From UBA5072 sp041737175 (GTDB taxonomy: Bacteria; Bacteroidota; Bacteroidia; Bacteroidales; UBA10428), in contig JBGSSF010000009.1 in NCBI GenBank assembly GCA_041737175.1, positions 62,001 to 126,000 on the forward strand: a stretch of DNA of 64,000 nucleotides, in the 5' to 3' direction. Each line of letters begins with the position of its first letter. The first letter of the stretch is position 1. Below are positions 53,041 to 62,911 of the stretch, one piece after another. The position numbers and the translations under genes were made by a program. Under the pieces are notes generated by a model. That model did not search any database, had not been told where the DNA came from, and saw only the letters and a program-made list of their open reading frames with translations.

Positions 53041-53075
53041 TCAATCTTTAATCTTCAATCTTCAATCTTCAATCT
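53041..53075. repeat. Heptamer tandem repeat at the carB stop
   Basis: Five units of TCAATCT type (one TTAATCT). The carB stop (53069-53071, TGA on the minus strand) lies within this array, so the repeat supplies the stop codon. It is the reverse-strand equivalent of the AAGATTC-type units at 26.4 and 30.4 kb. Confidence 0.9.
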
Positions 53076-56000
53076 TCTATTTCTTTATGATACTCTTGCA
53101 AAGACTTTACCCTGTATTCCCCGTTTCGCCGTTCCCGGATTCCTTTAGTTGCGGCCAGGGCAGCTGAGGTGGTTGTAATATAAGGCACCTTGTGCTTAAT
53201 GGCATTTTTACGGATATAGGAATCGTCGTATTCACTCAGTTTGCCCGCAGGTGTGTTGACAACGAGATTAATTTCACCGTTTTTGATGGCATCCACAATA
53301 TTGGGACGTCCTTCATAGATTTTTTTGATCAACTCAGCCTCAATACCATGCTCATTCAAAAATCTGAGTGTACCTCCGGTGGCCAGTATTTTGAACTGCA
53401 TATCCCTGAAATTCCTGGCTACCTGTATTATGCGTTCCTTGTCCCTGTCAGCAATGGTAATCAGCACTGTGCCACTCACAGGCAGGCTGGTTTGGGTGGC
53501 TTCCTGGGATTTAAAGAAAGCCATGCCATAAGTATCTGCCAGCCCGAGCACCTCGCCGGTGGATCTCATTTCGGGACCGAGAAGGGGGTCAACATTGGGA
53601 AACATATTGAACGGGAAAACCGCTTCTTTTACTCCGAAATGTTTGAACTTTTTAGCACGCAGACCGAAGTCCTTCAGCTTTTTTCCCAGAAGGACCTGTG
53701 TTGCAATATTAGCCATAGAAACATTGCATACTTTTGAAACAAGGGGTACTGTGCGGGAGGCCCTTGGATTCGCCTCGAGAATATAAACCTTATCCTCAAA
53801 TATGGCGTACTGGATGTTCATCAAACCCACCACCTTCAGTTCAATCGCAATTTTTCGGGTATATTCTTCAATGGTTCTAATATGTTGTTCAGGAATTACA
53901 ACCGGGGGAATAACGCAGGCCGAATCGCCGGAGTGAATCCCGGCATACTCGATATGCTGCATGACAACGGGGACAAAAGCATCCGTACCGTCGGAAATGG
54001 CATCTGCTTCAGATTCAATGGCATCTTCCAGGAACTTATCCAGCAAAAGCGGCCTGTCGGGAGAAACATCCACGGCCGCAGCCACATATTGTCCGAGCAT
54101 ATCTTCATCAATAATTATTTTCATGGCACGACCACCTAATACATACGAAGGTCTTACCATCAAGGGATAACCGATTCTGTTCGCAATCTCAAGTGCTTCC
54201 TTCATATTGCTGGCCATGCCGGATTCAGGCTGCGGAATCCCGAGTTTTTCCATAACATGCTTGAAACGGTCACGATCTTCTGCCAGATCGATTGTTTCGG
54301 GGGTAGTGCCCAGGATCTTTACGCCTGCCTCCGAAAGTTCCCTGGCCAGATTTAATGGTGTCTGTCCGCCAAACTGCACAATAACTCCTTCCGGCTTTTC
54401 CTTATGGTAAATACTCAGTACATCTTCAGCCGTAAGTGGTTCAAAGTACAACTTATCGGATGTATCATAATCCGTAGATACTGTTTCAGGATTGCAGTTT
54501 ACCATTATGGATTCGTATCCGGCCTTTCGTATGGCAAAAGCAGCATGCACGCAGCAATAGTCAAACTCAATTCCCTGGCCAATCCGGTTTGGTCCGCCCC
54601 CCAGAACCATTATTTTTTTCCTGTCGCTTACTGCCACCTTATCAGGCGCATTATAGGTGGAAAAATAATAGGCCGCATTTTGAACACCACTCACAGGAAC
54701 GGGTTCCCAGGCTTCTGACATTCCAAGTGACAAACGTTTTATCCTCAATTCCTGTTCAGGGACGTCGAGCAATTTAGAGAGGTACTTGTCGGCAAATCCA
54801 TCCTTTTTTGCCTGAATCAGAAAGGCATCAGGTAACGATCTGCCTTTATATTCCAGGAGTTTTTCTTCCAGTTCAACCAATTCCTTCATTTGTTCAATGA
54901 ACCAGGTTTTGATATAGGTCTTTTGTGAGAGTTCCTCCACACTGGCGCCCTTTCGCAATGCTTCATACATGATGAATTGCCGCTCGCTTGAAGGATGACT
55001 CAGCATGATCATTAAATCATCCAATGATTTCCGGTTGAAATCTTTGGCAAAGCCTAAACCATAGCGACCAATCTCCAAAGAGCGGATAGCCTTTTGCAAG
55101 GCTTCCTTGTAGTTCTTTCCAATGCTCATCACTTCACCTACGGCGTGCATTTGAGTACCAAGCTTATCTTCCAGACCTTCAAATTTTTCGAAAGCCCACC
55201 GGGCAAATTTTACAACCACGTACTCCCCGGAAGGAGTATATTTGTTCAGCGTGCCGTTTCTCCAATACGGGATCTCATCAAGTGTTAAACCTCCCGCCAG
55301 CAGCGAAGAGACAAAAGCAATAGGAAAACCTGTGGCTTTGGAAGCCAGGGCTGAAGATCTTGAAGTACGCGGATTGATTTCAATGACTACCACCCTCCCG
55401 GTCCCGGGATCATGCGCAAACTGAACGTTTGTGCCTCCAATAACCTCAATGGCTTCGACAATATCGTAAGAATACTTCTGAAGACGCTTTTGCAGCTCAG
55501 GAGCAATGGTAAGCATGGGTGCCGTACAAAATGAATCACCGGTATGCACACCCATGGCATCTACATTTTCAATAAAACAGACGGTGATCATCTGATTCTT
55601 GGAATCTCTCACCACTTCGAGTTCCAGTTCTTCCCAGCCCAGAACCGATTCTTCAATCAGCACCTGGTTGACCATGCTGGCCGATAAACCCCGGCTGGCA
55701 ACCGTACGCAATTCCTCAACGTTATAAACCAGGCCACCTCCGGTTCCGCCCATGGTGTAGGCAGGTCTGATTACCACCGGATATCCGAGTTCCTCGGCAA
55801 TCTTTTCGGCATCTTCAATATTATTTACGGCAGTACTTTTGGGCATTTCAATCCCCAGCCGGTTCATGGTCTCCTTGAAAGCAACCCGGTCTTCGCCCCG
55901 TTCGATAGCGTCGATATTAACGCCAATCACCTTCACATTGTACTTTTCAAGTATGCCCTTTTTAGCCAGCATGGAGGAGAGGTTCAATCCGGTTTGTCCT

Positions 56001-56272
56001 CCCAGGTTTGGAAGAAGCGCATCGGGCCGCTCCTTTTTAATGATCTCGGTGAGGGCATATTCGTTCAGGGGTTCAACATAGGTCACATCGGCCATACCCG
56101 GATCCGTCATGATGGTTGCAGGATTGGAGTTCACCAGCACTATCTTATAACCCAAAGAACGCAGCGCCTTGCATGCCTGTGTTCCGGAATAGTCAAATTC
56201 ACAAGCCTGTCCGATGATAATGGGACCTGAGCCGATGATCAGCACTTTTTCAATGTCTTTGCGTTTGGCCAT
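53069..56272 (-). CDS. carB: Carbamoyl-phosphate synthase large subunit
   Basis: Makes carbamoyl phosphate for pyrimidine and arginine synthesis. From the ATG at 56272 (MAKRKDIEKVLIIGSGPI) the length is 1067 residues, normal for CarB; the ATG at 56311 adds 13 less likely residues. The two homologous ATP-grasp halves each have a GSGPIIIGQACEFDYSG- or GGGPNRIGQGIEFDY-type start and VIEINPRTSRSSAL/ILEANPRASRTVPL metal-binding segments. A MGS-like allosteric domain occupies the C-terminal about 130 residues (KILATGGTLRFLNE). The partner carA is not in the window. Confidence 0.97.
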   Translation of the reverse strand: MAKRKDIEKVLIIGSGPIIIGQACEFDYSGTQACKALRSLGYKIVLVNSNPATIMTDPGMADVTYVEPLNEYALTEIIKKERPDALLPNLGGQTGLNLSSMLAKKGILEKYNVKVIGVNIDAIERGEDRVAFKETMNRLGIEMPKSTAVNNIEDAEKIAEELGYPVVIRPAYTMGGTGGGLVYNVEELRTVASRGLSASMVNQVLIEESVLGWEELELEVVRDSKNQMITVCFIENVDAMGVHTGDSFCTAPMLTIAPELQKRLQKYSYDIVEAIEVIGGTNVQFAHDPGTGRVVVIEINPRTSRSSALASKATGFPIAFVSSLLAGGLTLDEIPYWRNGTLNKYTPSGEYVVVKFARWAFEKFEGLEDKLGTQMHAVGEVMSIGKNYKEALQKAIRSLEIGRYGLGFAKDFNRKSLDDLMIMLSHPSSERQFIMYEALRKGASVEELSQKTYIKTWFIEQMKELVELEEKLLEYKGRSLPDAFLIQAKKDGFADKYLSKLLDVPEQELRIKRLSLGMSEAWEPVPVSGVQNAAYYFSTYNAPDKVAVSDRKKIMVLGGGPNRIGQGIEFDYCCVHAAFAIRKAGYESIMVNCNPETVSTDYDTSDKLYFEPLTAEDVLSIYHKEKPEGVIVQFGGQTPLNLARELSEAGVKILGTTPETIDLAEDRDRFKHVMEKLGIPQPESGMASNMKEALEIANRIGYPLMVRPSYVLGGRAMKIIIDEDMLGQYVAAAVDVSPDRPLLLDKFLEDAIESEADAISDGTDAFVPVVMQHIEYAGIHSGDSACVIPPVVIPEQHIRTIEEYTRKIAIELKVVGLMNIQYAIFEDKVYILEANPRASRTVPLVSKVCNVSMANIATQVLLGKKLKDFGLRAKKFKHFGVKEAVFPFNMFPNVDPLLGPEMRSTGEVLGLADTYGMAFFKSQEATQTSLPVSGTVLITIADRDKERIIQVARNFRDMQFKILATGGTLRFLNEHGIEAELIKKIYEGRPNIVDAIKNGEINLVVNTPAGKLSEYDDSYIRKNAIKHKVPYITTTSAALAATKGIRERRNGEYRVKSLQEYHKEIED

Positions 56273-56396
56273 GTGGCTGTATATTATTTTGCCTGGATTA
56301 TCTGTGATCAAGTTTTATTGCTGCTGCAATTTAGAAAATCATATCCAATCCCTGATAACATCGAACCAACTTTTATTGTTTCTTTGCTGATTCTTC

Positions 56397-58163
56397 ATGC
56401 TTCGATTACCGATGAAAAAGGGTCCTGAATTCAAGAAAAACAACACGGCCGGAAAAACCTCCCTGTTTGGCTTGCTCAAACCCTATTCGGGACTGGTTAC
56501 CGCTTTGGTGTTGTTTGCTTTGGCAGGAAACGGTATTAACCTGATCATACCCCTGATTATATCCCATGCCATTGATGCATACAGCAGTGGTTTGGTACTC
56601 GGGCAGACAATCATCCGTTTTCTGACCGCTTCCTCTTTTATTTTGATTTTCAATTATTTGCAGGGCATTGCCCAGACCTATACCTCTGAAAAGGCAGCCA
56701 GGGATCTTCGCAAGCAGCTTTCCGACAAAATATCCAGGCAGTCGTTTGCTTATGTATTGCACACCAATCCTGCACGTTTGCTAACTAACCTGACATCCGA
56801 CATTGATTCGATAAAAATGTTCATTTCCCAGGCTGTTGTATCCATCATATCATCGGTATTCGTCATTGCCGGAGCGAGTGTTATGCTTCTTTCCATAAAC
56901 TGGAAGCTCGCCTTATCGGTTCTTTTCATAATACCTATCATCGGCGGTGCTTTCTTTCTCATGTTTCGCAAAGTAAAAGTATTATTCAAGAAGGGTCGCG
57001 AAGCCATTGACTGGTTGAACAAGGTGATTACCGAGAGCATTCTCGGGGCTACTCTTATTCGTGTACTCAATTCCCAGGCACAGGAATACCAGAAATTTAT
57101 GAAGGCCAATGCATCTTCCCGGGATATCGGGCTGGCCATCCTCAGCCTTTTTGCCGCACTTATACCGGTCATAACTTTTGTAAGCAACCTGGCAGTACTC
57201 CTGGTTCTTTTGCTTGGCGGTCATTTTGTAATAAGCGGAAGCATGACCCTGGGTAATTTAGCCGCCTTCAACAGTTATATTTCTTTGCTGGTTTTTCCCA
57301 TCATCATGATAGGGTTTATGAGTAACAGTATCGCCTCTGCAACTGCTTCATATCAAAGAATACAAGAAGTGCTTGGAGCACCTGAAGCCGCTGAAACAGG
57401 CACATTGGATGGCAATTTATCCGGTCAGATCACCATCCGGAATGTGAATGTAACCTATGGCGAGAAACATGTTTTGAGAAATATTGGCCTGGAGGTTAAG
57501 GCAGGGTCAAAAACTGCTATCATTGGACCAACGGCAGCCGGAAAAACACAGTTGTTATACCTGTTAACCGGACTGATCAAACCTGATACCGGTGAGGTGC
57601 TGTATGATGGGAAATCCATCCATGATTATCGGAGCGATATATTCTACAGGCAAATCGGATTTGTATTTCAGGATAGCATCGTATTCAACATGAGCCTCCA
57701 AGAAAACATCGCTTTCAGTGATCACATTTCTGACGAAATGCTTGATAAAGCAATTGATACCGCAGAATTAAAAAGCTATGTCAATACGTTGCCTGACGGG
57801 CTCGATACTTTTGTTACAGAACGCGGAACCAATTTGTCGGGAGGCCAGAAGCAACGTGTGATGCTTGCCAGGGCACTGGCATTGAATCCAAATATCTTAT
57901 TACTGGATGATTTTACAGCCAGGGTGGATCGTAAAACGGAAGAAAAGATCATGGCCAATATTCAGGCGAATTTTCCGAACATTACCCTGCTTACTATCAC
58001 CCAGAATATCGCCGCTGTAGAAAATTATGAACAGATAATCCTGATGATGGAAGGTGAAATTCTGGCATCAGGTACGCATGATACCCTCATCCGGAACTGT
58101 CCCGAATACGTTCAGATTTATAATTCACAACGCAGCACAAGCTTGTATGACCTACCAACTTAA
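56397..58163 (+). CDS. ABC exporter half-transporter, degenerate-site subunit
   Basis: 588 residues: six-helix ABC transporter membrane domain (1 to about 330) and an ATPase domain. Walker A is GPTAAGKTQL and the signature LSGGQKQRVMLAR is intact, but Walker B ends LLLDDFTA (Asp replaces the catalytic Glu) and the H-loop reads TITQNIAAV (Gln replaces His). This is the degenerate-site pattern of heterodimeric exporters. The next gene starts inside its end (overlap 17 bp) and supplies the complementary site. Confidence 0.93.
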   Translation: MLRLPMKKGPEFKKNNTAGKTSLFGLLKPYSGLVTALVLFALAGNGINLIIPLIISHAIDAYSSGLVLGQTIIRFLTASSFILIFNYLQGIAQTYTSEKAARDLRKQLSDKISRQSFAYVLHTNPARLLTNLTSDIDSIKMFISQAVVSIISSVFVIAGASVMLLSINWKLALSVLFIIPIIGGAFFLMFRKVKVLFKKGREAIDWLNKVITESILGATLIRVLNSQAQEYQKFMKANASSRDIGLAILSLFAALIPVITFVSNLAVLLVLLLGGHFVISGSMTLGNLAAFNSYISLLVFPIIMIGFMSNSIASATASYQRIQEVLGAPEAAETGTLDGNLSGQITIRNVNVTYGEKHVLRNIGLEVKAGSKTAIIGPTAAGKTQLLYLLTGLIKPDTGEVLYDGKSIHDYRSDIFYRQIGFVFQDSIVFNMSLQENIAFSDHISDEMLDKAIDTAELKSYVNTLPDGLDTFVTERGTNLSGGQKQRVMLARALALNPNILLLDDFTARVDRKTEEKIMANIQANFPNITLLTITQNIAAVENYEQIILMMEGEILASGTHDTLIRNCPEYVQIYNSQRSTSLYDLPT

Positions 58164-59910
58164 CATAGGAAACCCGGAGGTCAAACAGCGTACAAAAACT
58201 TTTACCGCGCTGAAAAAACTATTTCTGATCCTTGCAGATGAGAAGGGGAGCCTCATCCTGTCGCTTGTAATCATCCTGATCCATTCTTCTCTTACGCTCA
58301 TTGCTCCTTATTTAATCGGGTATACGATTGATAATTATGTTCAGACCAAACAATACCATGGCTTACTTGTCTTTTCGGGAATATTGCTGGTTATCTATCT
58401 TTTTTCGCTGACAACAAGTTACCTGCAGGTTAAATTGATGGGAGGAATTGGCCAGAGGGTTGTATATAAACTGCGAAATTCGATTTTCAGCAAATTGCTG
58501 GAATTACCTATTGCTTTTTTCAATGAAAACAAAGCAGGTGATTTAATTTCAAGAATAAATAACGATACAGACAAGCTGCATCAGTTTTTCTCGCAATCGC
58601 TGATGCAATTTATCGGCAGTCTCTTTATTATGACAGGAGCTGGTATTTTTCTGCTATCGATCAGTTTGCCCCTCGGATCAGCTTCGCTTTTTCCTGCATT
58701 GGCATTGCTGCTCTTTACCAGGTTTATCACACCCTGGGTTAAGAAAAGAAATGCTGTCAGTTTGGCCAGCACCGGGAAACTGAGCGCTGAGGTACAGGAA
58801 AGTCTCGCCAATTTCAAGGTTGTGATTGCCTATAATCGTCGCAATTATTTCAGGCAGCGTTTTGACGAGGTCAATGTTGAAAACTTCAAATTTGCATTGA
58901 AGGCCGGATTGGCAAACAGCCTTTTCATGCCTGTTTACGGATTCTTTTCCAATATCGGGCAATTGATTGTACTGGCATTTGGTATTTATCTGATTTCTAC
59001 AGGTCACTTCACCATCGGCTTGCTTATCAGCTTTCTCTCTTATATCAATAACTTTTATAACCCGCTCAGGCAACTGGCAGCTCTTTGGACAAGTTTTCAG
59101 GTTGCACTTGCAGGATGGGACAGAATATCACTTATTCTTTCATTTGAGACCAATCTGAAAGCAATTGAACCACAGTCATCGACTTACGATACAAGCTCTG
59201 TTTCATTCCGGAATGTCTCATTTGGCTACCCGGGAGGCAGAGAAGTATTGCACCAGGCAGGCTTCGATCTGGAAAAAGGTAAAACCTATGCTTTTGTGGG
59301 TCCGACCGGCGGTGGAAAAACCACTACAGCCTCATTAATTGCCAGGTTATATGATCCTGCCAAGGGAATAATTCTTATAAACGGCAGGGACCTGCGTACT
59401 TACACACCTGCAGAGAGAGCAGAAAAAATCGGTTTTATTTTACAGGAGCCTTTTCTGTTCACCGGTACAGTGAGGGAGAATATTCTTTATGGAAATGAAG
59501 CCGGTTATGGATTATCTGACGAGAGGCTTTTGGAGGTTATGAGACAGACCGGACTTGAAGACCTGCTCAACCGTTTTGAAGGAGGGCTCGACACAGGAGT
59601 TTTGAACAGCGGTGAAACCATCAGTCTTGGGCAGAAACAACTCATTGCATTTATTCGTGCCGTGCTTCGTAAGCCGGAAGTATTGATCCTCGATGAAGCG
59701 ACTGCCAACATAGATACGGTTACAGAAAAACAATTGGAATCCATACTACAGAAACTCCCCGACTCCACCACACGAATAATCATTGCCCACCGGTTAAATA
59801 CCATTGAGAATGCTGATGAGATTTTCTTTGTCAACGCTACCCGGATTGTTCGTGCCGGTTCAATGACCAATGCACTGCAATTATTGATGCTTGACAGGCG
59901 TGATAGTTAA
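58147..59910 (+). CDS. ABC exporter half-transporter, catalytic-site subunit
   Basis: Translation probably starts at the ATG at 58147, inside the end of the preceding gene, giving about 587 residues. Walker A GPTGGGKTTT, Walker B LILDEATANID with Glu, and H-loop IIIAHRLNTI are canonical, but the signature is ISLGQKQ instead of LSGGQ. With subunit one this forms a heterodimer with one functional ATP site (this subunit's Walker A/B plus the partner's LSGGQ) and one weak site. The family includes lipid and drug exporters of the MsbA/LmrCD type; the substrate is unknown. Confidence 0.93.
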   Translation: MTYQLNIGNPEVKQRTKTFTALKKLFLILADEKGSLILSLVIILIHSSLTLIAPYLIGYTIDNYVQTKQYHGLLVFSGILLVIYLFSLTTSYLQVKLMGGIGQRVVYKLRNSIFSKLLELPIAFFNENKAGDLISRINNDTDKLHQFFSQSLMQFIGSLFIMTGAGIFLLSISLPLGSASLFPALALLLFTRFITPWVKKRNAVSLASTGKLSAEVQESLANFKVVIAYNRRNYFRQRFDEVNVENFKFALKAGLANSLFMPVYGFFSNIGQLIVLAFGIYLISTGHFTIGLLISFLSYINNFYNPLRQLAALWTSFQVALAGWDRISLILSFETNLKAIEPQSSTYDTSSVSFRNVSFGYPGGREVLHQAGFDLEKGKTYAFVGPTGGGKTTTASLIARLYDPAKGIILINGRDLRTYTPAERAEKIGFILQEPFLFTGTVRENILYGNEAGYGLSDERLLEVMRQTGLEDLLNRFEGGLDTGVLNSGETISLGQKQLIAFIRAVLRKPEVLILDEATANIDTVTEKQLESILQKLPDSTTRIIIAHRLNTIENADEIFFVNATRIVRAGSMTNALQLLMLDRRDS

Positions 59911-59968
59911 ATTGTTTTAATATCTTTAGTTTTTGTTTGCATTGTTGTACGACCAAAGAGCCTGAACT

Positions 59969-61285
59969 ATGCCCATTCTCATTGTATTTCTCGGAATTGT
60001 ACTGCTGATCGTGCTGATCACCTTAGTCAAGCTTGAAACCTTCCTTTCCTTTGTTATTGTGTCGATTGCTGTTGGTCTGGCCGTGGGAATGAAACCGGAT
60101 GATCTGATCAAATCCATCGAGGAGGGATTAGGCAGTACACTCGGATCCCTTGTCATGATCCTGGGATTCGGAGCAATGCTTGGCAAACTTGTCGCTGAAA
60201 GCGGCGCGGCTCAGAGGATCTCTTCATCTCTTATCCGCCTGTTTGGAATTAAGCATATTCAATGGGCCATGGTATTGACCGGATTTATTGTTGGAGTTTC
60301 CATGTTCTACAGCGTGGCTTTCGTAATACTGGTTCCTCTGATCTTTACCGTTGCAGCTTCAACCCGATTACCGCTATTATATGTTGGTATTCCCATGATT
60401 GCTTCCCTTTCGGTTACCCATGGTTTTCTCCCTCCACATCCCTCTCCTTCTGCCATCGCCGTTATGTTCTATGCGGATGTTGGTAAAACATTGTTGTACG
60501 GGATTATCATTGCTATCCCGGTCATTATCCTTGCGGGTCCTTTTTTTGGCAGAACACTTAAGAAAATACCGGCCAGGCCCTTGAAAGAATTTGTGAATCC
60601 TAAAATTCTGAGCGAGGAAGAAATGCCCGGCATGGCCGTAAGCGTTCTTACCGCCATTCTACCGGTAATCCTCATTATTGTAGCTACGTTGGTCGGATTA
60701 ACCTCCTTTAAGGAAACCATCATAGGGAAAGTCATCAGTTTCATGGGTAGTCCCGCCATCGCTCTTTTGATTTCGGTGCTGGTGGCAGTTTACACCCTGG
60801 GTTTGTCAAGGGGCAAAAAAATGAAGGAGCTTTCAGGTATCATGAGCAAATCAGTGGTAAGCATAACCATGGTGTTGCTCATTATTTCGGGAGCCGGTAT
60901 TTTAAAACAGGTATTAATTGACAGCGGTGTCAGTGATTATATTGCCGGGTTGATGAGTAAATCAACGCTTTCCCCGTTATTTCTGGGTTGGCTTATTGCC
61001 GCAGTTCTCAGGATCAGTGTAGGCTCAGCCACGGTTTCGGCCCTGACAGCAGGAGGTATAGTCATGCCTTTGGTTTTGGCAGGCTCTGTGAATGCCGAAC
61101 TCATGGTGATCTCCATTGGAGCAGGTAGCCTTATGCTTTCACAGGTCAACGATGTGGGTTTCTGGATGTACAAGGAGTATTTTTCCCTGAGTGTCAAGGA
61201 TACCCTGAGAACCTGGACTGTTATGGAAACCATTGTCGGCACAGCCGGTCTATTGGGTGTATTATTACTTAATTCAATATTATGA
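59969..61285 (+). CDS. GntP-family permease (gluconate/D-serine-type transporter)
   Basis: 438 residues and about 12 helices. The conserved GFGAMLGKLVAESGAAQRIS, HGFLPPHPSPSAIA and GSATVSALTAGGIVMPL are diagnostic of the GntP/DsdX family. Members carry gluconate or D-serine. Here it heads a gene run with RidA, a D-threonine-aldolase-like enzyme and a dipeptidase, so a D-amino acid or related compound is the likely cargo. The RidA gene follows 3 bp on. Confidence 0.93.
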   Translation: MPILIVFLGIVLLIVLITLVKLETFLSFVIVSIAVGLAVGMKPDDLIKSIEEGLGSTLGSLVMILGFGAMLGKLVAESGAAQRISSSLIRLFGIKHIQWAMVLTGFIVGVSMFYSVAFVILVPLIFTVAASTRLPLLYVGIPMIASLSVTHGFLPPHPSPSAIAVMFYADVGKTLLYGIIIAIPVIILAGPFFGRTLKKIPARPLKEFVNPKILSEEEMPGMAVSVLTAILPVILIIVATLVGLTSFKETIIGKVISFMGSPAIALLISVLVAVYTLGLSRGKKMKELSGIMSKSVVSITMVLLIISGAGILKQVLIDSGVSDYIAGLMSKSTLSPLFLGWLIAAVLRISVGSATVSALTAGGIVMPLVLAGSVNAELMVISIGAGSLMLSQVNDVGFWMYKEYFSLSVKDTLRTWTVMETIVGTAGLLGVLLLNSIL

Positions 61286-61288
61286 GCT

Positions 61289-61753
61289 ATGAATAGAGAA
61301 CCTGAATCACTTATCGTCGAACTGAACTTGAAATTGCCACCCGCCCCGAAGCCGGTTGGTGTGTACAAACCTGTTCTGATCATTGAAAAAATGCTTTATG
61401 TATCCGGACAGGGGCCAATGAAGTCTGACGGAACGCTCATTACAGGCAGGGTTGGCGATAACCTGAGCCTGGAAGAAGGAAAACTGGCAGCCCGGCAGGC
61501 AGGTTTAGCCATGTTGTCGACAATCAAAAGCCAGATCGGTGATCTGAATAAAATTAAACGGATTGTAAAAGTACTGGGTATGGTGAACAGTACGGCGGAT
61601 TTTGGTCAGCACCCGGCCGTAATAAACGGTTTTAGTGAACTGATGGCGGATGTATTTGGCACTGAAAACGGGGTTGGTGTTCGCAGTGCCGTTGGCATGT
61701 TCCTGCCCATGAATATTGCTGTGGAAATAGAAGCCTCATTTGAGCTTTATTAA
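61289..61753 (+). CDS. RidA family protein
   Basis: 154 residues with the YjgF/RidA fold: LYVSGQGPMKSDG, then RIVKVLGMVNSTADFGQHPAVING and GVRSAVGMFLPMNIAVEIEASF, where the Arg and Glu form the active-site pair. RidA hydrolyses reactive 2-aminoacrylate and imine intermediates released by PLP enzymes. Lying between a permease and a PLP enzyme, it probably clears imines from amino-acid degradation. Confidence 0.94.
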   Translation: MNREPESLIVELNLKLPPAPKPVGVYKPVLIIEKMLYVSGQGPMKSDGTLITGRVGDNLSLEEGKLAARQAGLAMLSTIKSQIGDLNKIKRIVKVLGMVNSTADFGQHPAVINGFSELMADVFGTENGVGVRSAVGMFLPMNIAVEIEASFELY

Positions 61754-61780
61754 GGACTGCAGTTTAATTTGTTTCTTGTT

Positions 61781-62887
61781 ATGGATCCATGGTACAAAAT
61801 CACCCGGGAAGCCGAAATTTCCACTCCTGCCCTGATGATCTACCCCGACAGAATTGAAGACAACATAAGTCGGATGATCAAAATTGCCGGGGGATCTGAG
61901 CGTTTAAGGCCACATGTCAAAACGCACAAGATGTCCGGTGTGGTGAAACTGAAGATCAAACAGGGCATTACCCGGTTCAAGTGCGCTACCCTGGCAGAAG
62001 CTGAAATGGTGGCGCAGTGCGGAGGCCAGGATATCATGCTGGCCATGCAACCGGTAGGTCCGCATATTGTAAGATTTTTCAGACTCCAGAAAACCTATCC
62101 CCGGTCCAGGTTTTCCACCCTGGTGGATTCCGAAACCATTGCTGAACAAATCTCTTCCATGGCCTCTTCCTGTAACCAGGAAACCGATTTATGGCTGGAT
62201 ATCAACAACGGCATGAACAGGACAGGTATTGTGCCGGGAAAAGATGCTCTGCATCTGTTTATGATTATCAGTAAATTTCCCATGCTTAAAGTGCGAGGCC
62301 TGCATGTTTATGACGGACACATCCATGAAAGCGATCCGGCCGAACGCAGAATAATCTGTGAAAGAGCCTATGCACCGGTTACTTCACTGATCCATTCAAT
62401 ACAGAGATCAGGACTTCCGGTTCCGGAGGTTGTTGCCGGCGGAACGCCAACCTTTCCAATTCATGCGGACCGAAAACATATTGAAACCAGTCCGGGTACC
62501 TGCGTTCTCTGGGACAGCGGTTACTCCGGTAACTTCCCTGATCTGCCGTTTCTGCATGCGGCCCTGGTAATGACAAGAGTAGTCAGCAAGCCCGGAAGGA
62601 GATTATTGTGTCTTGATTTGGGACATAAGGCCATTGCTGCAGAAATGCCACACCCACGGATTAGCTTCCCGGACATTCCGGTAACCCGGTTCGTCAGCCA
62701 TAATGAAGAGCACATGGTGATCGAAAGTCCGGAAGCGGATCAATGGCAGCCGGGGGATGTGTTGTATGGGATTCCCCGGCATATTTGTCCCACCGTCCCC
62801 CGATACAAATTTGCCTACGCCGTAAAGAACGGAAATATTGAAGGTGAGTGGCAGATTGATGCCAGGGACAGGGTGATAAGCATTTAA
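61781..62887 (+). CDS. D-threonine aldolase/D-serine dehydratase-like PLP enzyme
   Basis: From the ATG at 61781 (MDPWYKITREAEISTPALMI) it is 368 residues; the frame extends to a TTG at 61769. An N-terminal alanine-racemase-like PLP barrel has the Lys in RPHVKTHKM, with later DINNGMNRTGI and GLHVYDGHIH. The C-terminal domain has CLDLGHKA and HNEEHMV, the metal-binding His region of D-TA and D-serine dehydratase. It cleaves D-3-hydroxy-amino acids or dehydrates D-serine. Linked to RidA and a GntP permease. Confidence 0.9.
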   Translation: MDPWYKITREAEISTPALMIYPDRIEDNISRMIKIAGGSERLRPHVKTHKMSGVVKLKIKQGITRFKCATLAEAEMVAQCGGQDIMLAMQPVGPHIVRFFRLQKTYPRSRFSTLVDSETIAEQISSMASSCNQETDLWLDINNGMNRTGIVPGKDALHLFMIISKFPMLKVRGLHVYDGHIHESDPAERRIICERAYAPVTSLIHSIQRSGLPVPEVVAGGTPTFPIHADRKHIETSPGTCVLWDSGYSGNFPDLPFLHAALVMTRVVSKPGRRLLCLDLGHKAIAAEMPHPRISFPDIPVTRFVSHNEEHMVIESPEADQWQPGDVLYGIPRHICPTVPRYKFAYAVKNGNIEGEWQIDARDRVISI

Positions 62888-62911
62888 ACTGAAATCTGAT
62901 TTTGGTTAAAC

